A program made the position numbers and the translations under genes. Shown here piece after piece: positions 1 to 5,185 of a stretch of DNA of 9,055 bases. Within the stretch, counting starts at the first letter, position 1, and each line of letters begins with the position of its first letter. The notes under the pieces are model-generated. The model had not been told where the DNA came from. It ran no database searches and saw nothing but the letters and a program-made list of their open reading frames with translations. The stretch spans positions 1 to 9,055 of the forward strand of contig JASHQP010000580.1 in NCBI GenBank assembly GCA_030039095.1, read 5' to 3'. Source of the DNA: Streptosporangiaceae bacterium (GTDB lineage: Bacteria > Actinomycetota > Actinomycetes > Streptosporangiales > Streptosporangiaceae).

Positions 1-1134
1 CGCGAACACCATTCCCTCCTCGAGCGGCTCCGGGTGCTCCAGCGACACCAGCCGGCTGAAGATCGGCTTCTCCCAGATCGACAGGCCCACGCCGTGGCCA
101 TACTGCAGGGCGAACGCGGCGGTCTCGTCCGGGAACCCGAACTCCTCTGCGCGCGGCCAAAGCGACACAATATCGGCCGTAGTGGCCCCCGGCCTCACCA
201 ACGCGATCGCCGCGTCCATGTACTCGCGGCAGCGGACGTAGGCGTCGCGCTGCGCCCGCGAGGCGCTGCCAACGGCGAACGTCCGGTAGTAGCAGGTGCG
301 GTAGCCGAGATGGCTGTGCAGGATGTCGAAGAACGCCGGGTCACCCGGCCGGATCAGCCGGTCGGAGTAGACATGCGGATGCGGCGAGCAGCGCTCGCCC
401 GAGATCGCGTTGACCCCCTCCACGTACTCGCTGCCCAGGTCGTAGAGGACGTTGCTGACCAGGCCCACGCACTCGTTCTCGCGCACCCCGGGCCGCAGGA
501 ACTCATACAGCTCGGTGTAGGCGGCGTCGACCATCGAGCACGCCTGCGCCAGCAGCGCGATCTCGTCGCGGGTCTTGGTCCGCCGCGCCTCCATGAAGAC
601 CTGCTGGCCGTCCACGCATCCGATGCCCTCGGCGGCCAGGGCCGCCAGCACCGGCATCTCGGCGACGTCGATGCCGAGCGGCGCATCGGCGACGCCGTGC
701 TCGCGCAGCTCGGCGGCGACCTTGGCGGCCACGTCGGCGGCGATGCCCGCGTCCGGGTGGAACGCGCCGCGCAGCGTGGAGATGCCGGCCCGGGCCCCGG
801 TCCGCCTGGCTCCCTCGGGCGTGGCCGGGCCCGGGGTGTGATCCAGCCAGGGGTTGTACAGCTGGTGGTGCCGCGCGGCCGACCCGAAGTCCCACACCAC
901 TGGTTCCGCGCCCCTGATCAGCAGCCCGAACCGGATGAGCTTGTCCATCGCCCAGGTGCCGATGTGGGTCGACGTCATGTAGCGGATGTTCGCGAAGTCA
1001 AAGCTCAGCAGCGCGCCGAGGTCGGACCGTTCGAGTTGCGCCCGCAGCCGGGCCAGCCGTTCCTCACGCAAGCGGGCCAGGTCGACCCGTTCCTCCCAGT
1101 CAACGGCGTTCGGCCCGAAGGTGTGTATCGCCAT
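1..1134 (-). CDS. M24/creatinase-fold hydrolase (aminopeptidase P-like), 3' end outside window
   Basis: An open frame of 378 codons reaches the left edge, so the C-terminus is missing. It starts at ATG 1134, with a GAGGTGG ribosome-binding site 8 bases upstream. Residues ~20-180 form the N-terminal creatinase-type domain and ~185 onward the 'pita-bread' domain. Visible family marks are FFD (D270), GYRTCYYRTF (278-287) and GHGVG (H347). In canonical M24 metallopeptidases the second metal Asp lies 11 residues after the first; here that position is Cys281, so the dinuclear site looks incomplete. This argues against a standard Xaa-Pro peptidase and against DMSP lyase DddP. It resembles creatinase-like members, which hydrolyse small C-N compounds without metal. 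The two usual C-terminal Glu ligands lie outside the window. It sits downstream of an XRE-cupin regulator and near an amino-acid permease, which suggests catabolism of an amino-acid-like compound. Substrate unknown. Confidence 0.85.
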   Translation of the reverse strand, partial: MAIHTFGPNAVDWEERVDLARLREERLARLRAQLERSDLGALLSFDFANIRYMTSTHIGTWAMDKLIRFGLLIRGAEPVVWDFGSAARHHQLYNPWLDHTPGPATPEGARRTGARAGISTLRGAFHPDAGIAADVAAKVAAELREHGVADAPLGIDVAEMPVLAALAAEGIGCVDGQQVFMEARRTKTRDEIALLAQACSMVDAAYTELYEFLRPGVRENECVGLVSNVLYDLGSEYVEGVNAISGERCSPHPHVYSDRLIRPGDPAFFDILHSHLGYRTCYYRTFAVGSASRAQRDAYVRCREYMDAAIALVRPGATTADIVSLWPRAEEFGFPDETAAFALQYGHGVGLSIWEKPIFSRLVSLEHPEPLEEGMVFA

Positions 1135-1164
1135 CGTCGGCCACCTCACTCTCGGCTCGGCTCA

Positions 1165-1194
1165 AGTTAAGGGCGATCCAATGGTGAGCGTCAA
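1165..1194 (-). promoter_or_regulatory. Putative promoter of the M24 gene
   Basis: On the minus strand TTGACG (1194-1189) is followed after 18 bases by TTAACT (1170-1165), placing a start of transcription about 20-25 bases before ATG 1134. The -35 box is good and the -10 box is weak. This would allow the hydrolase to be transcribed separately from the upstream regulator gene. Confidence 0.4.
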
Positions 1195-1213
1195 TAAATA
1201 CTGAACACTCCGC

Positions 1214-1228
1214 ATCCCCTTAGGGGAT
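1214..1228. promoter_or_regulatory. Operator-like palindrome ATCCCC-TTA-GGGGAT
   Basis: A perfect inverted repeat with 6-bp arms and a 3-bp centre lies between the regulator stop (1236) and the M24 start (1134), about 20 bp upstream of the putative -35 box. It has no T-run, so a terminator is less likely than a protein-binding site. The XRE-cupin regulator next door is the natural candidate ligand. The core GGGATAT recurs at 2557-2563 upstream of the permease. Confidence 0.45.
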
Positions 1229-1235
1229 ATTGGTC

Positions 1236-1868
1236 CTACGGGCCGTCAGGCGGGGCGACGAACCAGACGCCCACGGCCGGGGCCGAGCCCTCGTTGCGGT
1301 AGGTATGCGGGGTCACGGACGCGAAGCTCACCGCATCCCCCGGGGTCAGCCGGTGCAGCCGCCGGCCCAGGGCTACGGTCAGCTCGCCCTGGATGAGGTA
1401 TCCGTACTCGGTGCCAGGATGCTGCATCAGGCGGCCCGCCGGTGACGAGCAGCCGCCCGGTTCGTAGCTGACGAGCAGGAAGTCGACGTGGCTGCCCGGC
1501 ACCCGGCCGAGGCGCTGCCAGATCACCCCGGAGTCGAACTCGAGAATCTCGCGCTGCGCCGGGCAGACCACGGGTCCTCCGGCCTCCCGGGCCCCTTCGC
1601 GCGGTGCGGGAGCCGGGACCGTCACCTGGCCGGCCGCCGCGCGGCCGGCGGGCGCGCTGGCCTCGCCGAAGACGTCCTGCACCGAGACGCCGAGCGCGGT
1701 GGTGATCGCGTAGAGGGTGCTGACCGACGGCTGGCATTTGCCGGTCTCGATCTGGGAGATGAGGCTCGCCGACAGCCCGACGCTGCGGGCGAGGCTGCGC
1801 AGGCTGATGCCCTTCCTGGCGCGCTCCGCGCGGATGCGCTCGCCGATCTGGAGCATGGCGGCGGGCAC
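1236..1868 (-). CDS. XRE-family transcriptional regulator with C-terminal cupin domain
   Basis: This is a 210-aa DNA-binding regulator. Residues 8-67 form a helix-turn-helix of the XRE/lambda-repressor type (RSLARSVGLSASLISQIETG, 24-43). A linker of ~50 residues rich in Ala, Pro and Gly follows. Residues ~130-205 form a cupin barrel with HPGTEYGYLIQGEL (150-163) and PGDAVSFASVTPH (176-188). Start choice: GTG 1868 has AAGGAGG five bases upstream, whereas the in-frame ATG 1856 lies too far from it and ATG 1913 lies before it. Proteins of this architecture (PuuR and SutR types) usually sense a small metabolite with the cupin and control nearby amine or amino-acid catabolism genes. Its targets are probably the adjacent M24 hydrolase and perhaps the permease at 2645. 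Family assignment is firm; ligand and targets are inferred. Confidence 0.94.
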   Translation of the reverse strand: MPAAMLQIGERIRAERARKGISLRSLARSVGLSASLISQIETGKCQPSVSTLYAITTALGVSVQDVFGEASAPAGRAAAGQVTVPAPAPREGAREAGGPVVCPAQREILEFDSGVIWQRLGRVPGSHVDFLLVSYEPGGCSSPAGRLMQHPGTEYGYLIQGELTVALGRRLHRLTPGDAVSFASVTPHTYRNEGSAPAVGVWFVAPPDGP

Positions 1869-1873
1869 GGGCG

Positions 1874-1880
1874 CCTCCTT
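1874..1880 (-). promoter_or_regulatory. Ribosome-binding site fixing the GTG start of the regulator
   Basis: AAGGAGG on the minus strand ends five bases before GTG 1868. It selects this GTG over the in-frame ATG codons at 1856 and 1913. Confidence 0.8.
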
Positions 1881-2013
1881 CCGCCTGCATGCTACGGCGC
1901 GCGGCCCGGCCACAGGCCCGATGACGCGGCGGAGCGGTCCTGACCGGCCGCCTGCGTCTTAGGCGCCCCCTGGGTCCTGGGCGGCCCTGGGCCCGGCCGC
2001 GACGGCGCGTTAA

Positions 2014-2253
2014 CCAGTCGTCCTCCCGGCCCGGGGAGGCCTGCCCGGGCTCTGGCGCGTGCGGCGGGTCGTAACAGGCGTACCGGCAGCCCGGCGTCCG
2101 GCAGGCGATGGTCCGGTGACCGCTGCCGCGCGGCTGCGCCTCGCGGGCTGGCCCGCACTGGCACGGCAGCCACGAGACGATCACCTTGCCTGGCCCCCAG
2201 ACGTGCCCGTTCCCGCATTTGGCCGGGTAGGTCCACCACCACGGCAGCGACAC
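2014..2253 (-). CDS. Small Cys-rich zinc-ribbon-like protein, no stop of its own
   Basis: From GTG 2253, with GGAG eight bases upstream, about 80 codons have coding-like third positions. The protein begins SLPWWWTYPAKC and has C13, H17, C31, C33, C51, C56 and C60, arranged as CxxxH, CxC and CxxxxC groups that suggest a zinc ribbon; function unknown. The reading frame does not stop where such a short protein should end. It runs on to 1246 through the regulator gene in another frame, and the codons after Trp80 (2014) include rare TTA, CTA and AGA. A TAA lies one frame over at 2012-2010, so a lost stop or a frameshift near the G/C runs around 2025-2045 is likely. The listed end is therefore where coding character fades, not a stop codon. 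The GTG at 2262 overlaps the TGA of the upstream small ORF, suggesting translational coupling. Confidence 0.5.
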
Positions 2254-2258
2254 ATCGT

Positions 2259-2456
2259 TCACTCCACTACCAGAACATAAATTCGATAAGATCGCCACCA
2301 CTTCGGTCCACTTCGCCGCGGCTCGGCGCGCGGCAGGACCTGGCGGCCGTCCGGTGACGCGGCGTCGGCCCGTAGCTCGGCCAGGGCAGTGGCCAGGGCA
2401 GTGGCGAGGGCAGTGGCGAGGGACTCACTGCGAGCGGGAATCACCGGCCGGGTCAT
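2259..2456 (-). CDS. Small hypothetical protein (65 aa) with ALAT repeat
   Basis: This 65-residue ORF starts at ATG 2456 without a clear ribosome-binding site and ends in TGA at 2261-2259. The middle (residues ~12-28) is a repeated Ala-Leu-Ala-Thr tract followed by AELRAD, probably an amphipathic or Ala-rich helix. The C-terminus KWWRSYRIYVLVVE is basic and aromatic. The stop overlaps a GTG (2262-2260) as GTGA, the layout of a translationally coupled pair with the zinc-ribbon ORF downstream. I recognise no family and can assign no function. The neat coupling and the coding-like third positions are the reasons to keep it; the weak start signal is the main reason for doubt. Confidence 0.45.
   Translation of the reverse strand: MTRPVIPARSESLATALATALATALAELRADAASPDGRQVLPRAEPRRSGPKWWRSYRIYVLVVE
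2381..2420. repeat. 12-bp tandem repeat, about 3.3 copies
   Basis: CCAGGGCAGTGG occurs at 2381-2392 and 2393-2404, then as CGAGGGCAGTGG at 2405-2416, with a partial copy after it. The period is a multiple of three, so on the minus strand it adds in-frame Ala-Thr-Ala-Leu units to the 65-aa ORF without breaking it. Confidence 0.85.
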
Positions 2457-2540
2457 GGCCGGCCCGGAGCGGCACCGGCCTTCAGGAATAAGCGCGCGAG
2501 ATTGAGACGACTGGCTGCTGCCGATCGGCTGAACAATGGT

Positions 2541-2564
2541 TATATCTCATCCTTCAGGGATATA
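2541..2564. promoter_or_regulatory. Inverted repeat upstream of the permease
   Basis: TATATCTC (2541-2548) and GGGATATA (2557-2564) pair at 7 of 8 positions across an 8-bp spacer. Within it lies a tighter ATCC-TTCAG-GGAT palindrome (2549-2561). Its inner edge is 80 bp from the permease ATG. The palindrome at 1214-1228 lies 79 bp from the M24 ATG and shares the GGGATAT core. This is a likely regulator site; a -10 element could also be hidden in the AT-rich arms. Confidence 0.45.
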
Positions 2565-2591
2565 TTCACCGAATGGCGCAGCCGGATTTCC

Positions 2592-2609
2592 ATGCCGGCA
2601 TCGGCCGAT
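2592..2609. promoter_or_regulatory. Two fused 10-bp palindromes before the permease
   Basis: ATGCCGGCAT (2592-2601) and ATCGGCCGAT (2600-2609) are each perfect palindromes and share the central AT. They lie in the leader between the inverted repeat at 2541-2564 and the ribosome-binding site at 2634-2640, where a bound protein could block transcription. Confidence 0.35.
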
Positions 2610-2644
2610 ACGGTGAACCGACGTCGCGACGGTAAGGAGATCAC

Positions 2645-4090
2645 ATGACTGATCAGGCCTCGGCGCCGGTAGGGACGACGCCCGTACCCGTCACCAGGCT
2701 CGAGCCTGATGCGATCGGCGTCGCGCAGGACACGGTCATCGGCATGGCGTCCTCCGCCCCTGCGGCGTCCGTGGGGCTGACGGTCGCGGCATTAGCAGCG
2801 GCGACCGCGTACGGCACCGGGCCGATCATTATCCTGACCGCGATCCCGATGCTCGTGATTGCCAACGCCTACCGCCGGCTGAACATGTGGAACGCCAACT
2901 GCGGCGCCTCCTTCGAGTGGGTCGGCCGGGCAATCAACCCCTACCTCGGCTTCCTGACCGGGTGGCTGATGATCGCGGCCTACATCATCGCCACGGTCAG
3001 CGGTGTCGAGGTCCTTGGCCCGTCCGTCCTGGCTGTCTTCGGCTCCAACTCCACCAGCACCTGGGCGAATATCGCGATCGGCACCGCCGTGGGCCTGGTG
3101 ATGCTCGTCATCGCCGTCGTCGGCATCAGGATCACCGCGCGCGCCCAGGTGGGCATGGCCCTCGTCGAGTACCTGATCCTGGTCGGGCTCGCGATCGCCG
3201 GCCTGGTGCTGGTGCTCAGCCACCACCACGGCACCTTTGCCTTCTCCAAGGGCTGGCTGAGCCCGTCCGGCATCGACGGCAAGGGCAGCGCGGTTGCGGG
3301 CTTCCTCATCGCCGTGTTCATCTTCACCGGGTGGGACGGCACGCTCTACGTCAACGAGGAGGTACGGCACCGGCGCCTCAACCCGGGCCGCGCCGCCATC
3401 CTGGCCGTGGTGTTCCTGGCCGTCATCTACACGCTGTCGGAGGTCGGCCTGCAGGGGGTGGTCTCGCCAGCCAAGCTCCAGGCCAACTCGGCGGACGCGC
3501 TGGTCTACATCGCGCAGGCCATGGGCGGCGGCGGCTGGGCGAAGGTGATGGCGCTGTCCCTGGCACTGTCGGTGATCGCGACAACCGGCACCGGCATCGT
3601 GCTCACCGCCCGGATCGTCTACGGGATGGCCAGTTACCGCACGCTGCCCGAGTTCCTGGCCAACGTGTCCCGCCGGTTCTCCACCCCGGTCGCGGCCAGC
3701 ATCATCGTCGGCGTGCTCCTCATCGGCCTCACCTGGGTGTACCTGCTGACCACCTCGGTGCAGAACTCGTTCAACGACGTGGTCGACGTCAGCGGCCTGC
3801 TGTTCGCGATCTTCTACATCCTGACCGCGCTCGCCACGATCGTGTACTACCGCAGGCGCGTCTTCACGAACGCCAAGGAGGCCGTGATCCTTGGCGTGCT
3901 CCCGCTCGGCGCCGCCGGGTTCCTGGGCTGGATCGTGGTGAAGTCGCTGCAGACCGCGCCCGCGTCACAAATCTGGTCGCTGGTCGGCATCGTCGTGGTC
4001 GGCATCATCCTGATGCTCGCCGCGCGTTTCATCCTGCAGTCGCCGTTCTTCCAGATTCACACGGAGCACGCCCCCGCGCGGCCCCAGTGA
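2645..4090 (+). CDS. APC-superfamily amino acid/amine permease
   Basis: This 481-aa integral membrane transporter has roughly twelve hydrophobic helices and is a normal length for the family. The first membrane segment carries GMASSAPA (33-40), the broken-helix substrate region of APC transporters. The sixth carries FIFTGWDGTLYVNEE (225-239), the equivalent second binding region with the typical aromatic-acidic pair after Gly. Both termini are hydrophilic, and the C-terminus ends in a short Pro/Arg tail. ATG 2645 is preceded by AAGGAGA four bases upstream. By family it should import an amino acid or amine by proton or sodium symport; the substrate cannot be read from the sequence. The next gene starts 27 bp downstream, so it probably heads an operon. 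The inverted repeat at 2541-2564 suggests control by the XRE-cupin protein. Confidence 0.95.
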   Translation: MTDQASAPVGTTPVPVTRLEPDAIGVAQDTVIGMASSAPAASVGLTVAALAAATAYGTGPIIILTAIPMLVIANAYRRLNMWNANCGASFEWVGRAINPYLGFLTGWLMIAAYIIATVSGVEVLGPSVLAVFGSNSTSTWANIAIGTAVGLVMLVIAVVGIRITARAQVGMALVEYLILVGLAIAGLVLVLSHHHGTFAFSKGWLSPSGIDGKGSAVAGFLIAVFIFTGWDGTLYVNEEVRHRRLNPGRAAILAVVFLAVIYTLSEVGLQGVVSPAKLQANSADALVYIAQAMGGGGWAKVMALSLALSVIATTGTGIVLTARIVYGMASYRTLPEFLANVSRRFSTPVAASIIVGVLLIGLTWVYLLTTSVQNSFNDVVDVSGLLFAIFYILTALATIVYYRRRVFTNAKEAVILGVLPLGAAGFLGWIVVKSLQTAPASQIWSLVGIVVVGIILMLAARFILQSPFFQIHTEHAPARPQ

Positions 4091-4117
4091 GCCCTGCGGC
4101 GGCAGTAAGGTGCCAAC

Positions 4118-4600
4118 GTGGATCGGGAGCAGCGGCGGCAGTACGTCCGTGATCACCGGATTTGCATTTTCGGCTACGGCCGCCGGGACCACGGCCCGGC
4201 CATGACCGTCGTCTACTACGTGATGGACGGCGACGACCTGCTGATCTCCACGATGGCCGAACGGGGCAAGACCAGGGCGGTCGACCGCGACGGCAAGGTC
4301 AGCGTGTGTGTGCTGGACGAGCAGTGGCCGCTGGGCTACCTGCAGGTCTACGGCACCGCCGTGATCTCCCGCGACCGCGCGCTCGCCACCGACGTCCTCA
4401 CCGCGGTCATCGGGATCATGGCGGGCGAGGAGGTTCCGGAAAGCCGGCGGCCGCAGATCGAGCAGATGGTCGACGACGAGAAGCGGGTGGTGATCAGGGT
4501 CACGCCGTACGCCACCTTCGAGACCCCGCCGCGGCACGTCTACCAGATGAGCGACATCGACACGCTTTCCCACTTCACCAGCACATCCATGCCCTGGTAA
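4118..4600 (+). CDS. PPOX-class split-barrel flavin/F420-dependent oxidoreductase
   Basis: This 160-aa protein belongs to the pyridoxamine 5'-phosphate oxidase-like superfamily, small dimeric split beta-barrels that bind FMN or, often in actinomycetes, F420. The fold is visible in VVYYVMDGDDLLISTMAERGKT (30-51), VSVCVLDEQWPLGYLQVYGT (60-79) and the late strand VVIRVTPYATFE. The start is GTG 4118, with AAGG seven bases upstream; no other start fits as well. It lies 27 bp after the permease stop and 30 bp before the DinB-like gene, so co-transcription is probable. Whether the cofactor is FMN or F420 and what it reduces cannot be decided from this sequence. It is unlikely to be a true PdxH, which is longer. 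Confidence 0.93.
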   Translation: MDREQRRQYVRDHRICIFGYGRRDHGPAMTVVYYVMDGDDLLISTMAERGKTRAVDRDGKVSVCVLDEQWPLGYLQVYGTAVISRDRALATDVLTAVIGIMAGEEVPESRRPQIEQMVDDEKRVVIRVTPYATFETPPRHVYQMSDIDTLSHFTSTSMPW

Positions 4601-4630
4601 CACCGGCCCGGCAAGACGGGAGGACGCCCC

Positions 4631-5152
4631 ATGACCATCGCTGAGCTGCTGGCCGATGCGTTCGGCAGGATCCGGGACACCGTGCACGAGGCGGTCGACG
4701 GGCTGACGCCAGGCCAGCTCGCGTTCCGCCCGGAGAGCGGGTCGAACTCGATCGCCTGGCTGGTGTGGCACCTGACCCGGATCCAGGACGATCACATCGC
4801 CGACGTCGCGGGGACCGAACAGGTCTGGACGGCCGGGGTCAGCGGCTCTACCTGGGCGGACCGGTTCGGGCTGCCGTTCGGGGTCTCGGCCACCGGCTAC
4901 GGCCAGGGATCGGAGGCGGTGGCCGCGGTCCAGGTCCGCTCCGGCGAGCTGCTGACCGGCTACTACGACGCGGTGCACGAAGGGACGCTGACGTATGTCG
5001 AGGGGCTGACCGATGCCGACCTGGACCGCGTCGTGGACAAGGCCTGGAATCCGCCGGTCACCCTGGGCGTGCGCCTGGTGAGCGTGATCTCCGACGACCT
5101 GCAGCACGCCGGCCAGGCCGCTTACCTGCGCGGCATCATCGAGCGCAGCTGA
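4631..5152 (+). CDS. DinB/DUF664-family protein (putative metal-dependent thiol transferase)
   Basis: This 173-aa protein has the DinB-like four-helix-bundle pattern. WLVWHLTRIQDDH (43-55) supplies the first metal His (H47), and SDDLQHAGQAAYLRG (154-168) supplies the late His (H159). Where many relatives have HxxxH, the first position here is Asp155. Related actinomycete proteins include mycothiol-dependent transferases and maleylpyruvate isomerase, but many are uncharacterised; the substrate here is unknown. ATG 4631 is preceded by GGGAGG seven bases upstream. It is the last gene of the permease-PPOX-DinB run and converges on the helicase with 33 bp between stops. Pairing with a PPOX protein hints at redox or detoxification chemistry, but that is only contextual. 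Confidence 0.92.
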   Translation: MTIAELLADAFGRIRDTVHEAVDGLTPGQLAFRPESGSNSIAWLVWHLTRIQDDHIADVAGTEQVWTAGVSGSTWADRFGLPFGVSATGYGQGSEAVAAVQVRSGELLTGYYDAVHEGTLTYVEGLTDADLDRVVDKAWNPPVTLGVRLVSVISDDLQHAGQAAYLRGIIERS

Positions 5153-5162
5153 CCGCCGGCCC

Positions 5163-5181
5163 CCGGCGCGCCGGATGCGCC
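5163..5181. terminator. GC-rich palindrome between convergent genes
   Basis: CCGGCGCGCCGG (5163-5174) is a perfect 12-bp palindrome, and GGCGC/GCGCC (5165-5169 and 5177-5181) forms an alternative stem. It sits in the 33-bp gap between the DinB-like stop and the helicase stop, where a shared terminator would be expected. There is no T-run, so factor-independent function is uncertain. Confidence 0.35.
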
Positions 5182-5185
5182 GCGT

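Noticed and set aside
1..1134. Assignment of the M24 gene as DMSP lyase DddP
   Set aside because: The metal-ligand pattern I recall for DddP includes the second Asp, which is Cys281 here.
34..1170. Long plus-strand open frame opposite the M24 gene
   Set aside because: Arg/Pro/His/Val-rich low-complexity translation; it mirrors the M24 coding strand, which has clear motifs and codon bias.
1214..1228. Intrinsic terminator of the regulator gene
   Set aside because: Short 6-bp stem and no T-run on the minus strand; operator function fits better.
1892..2242. Minus-strand 116-aa frame overlapping the zinc-ribbon ORF
   Set aside because: Pro/Arg/Ala-rich without motifs; the alternative frame from GTG 2253 has the ordered Cys/His pattern and a ribosome-binding site.
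2887..4152. 421-codon plus-strand frame inside the permease region
   Set aside because: A +1-type shadow of the permease, rich in Arg and Gly and lacking membrane segments.
3965..5107. 380-codon minus-strand frame opposite PPOX and DinB-like genes
   Set aside because: Spans two well-supported genes and their ribosome-binding sites; its composition is that of a shadow frame.
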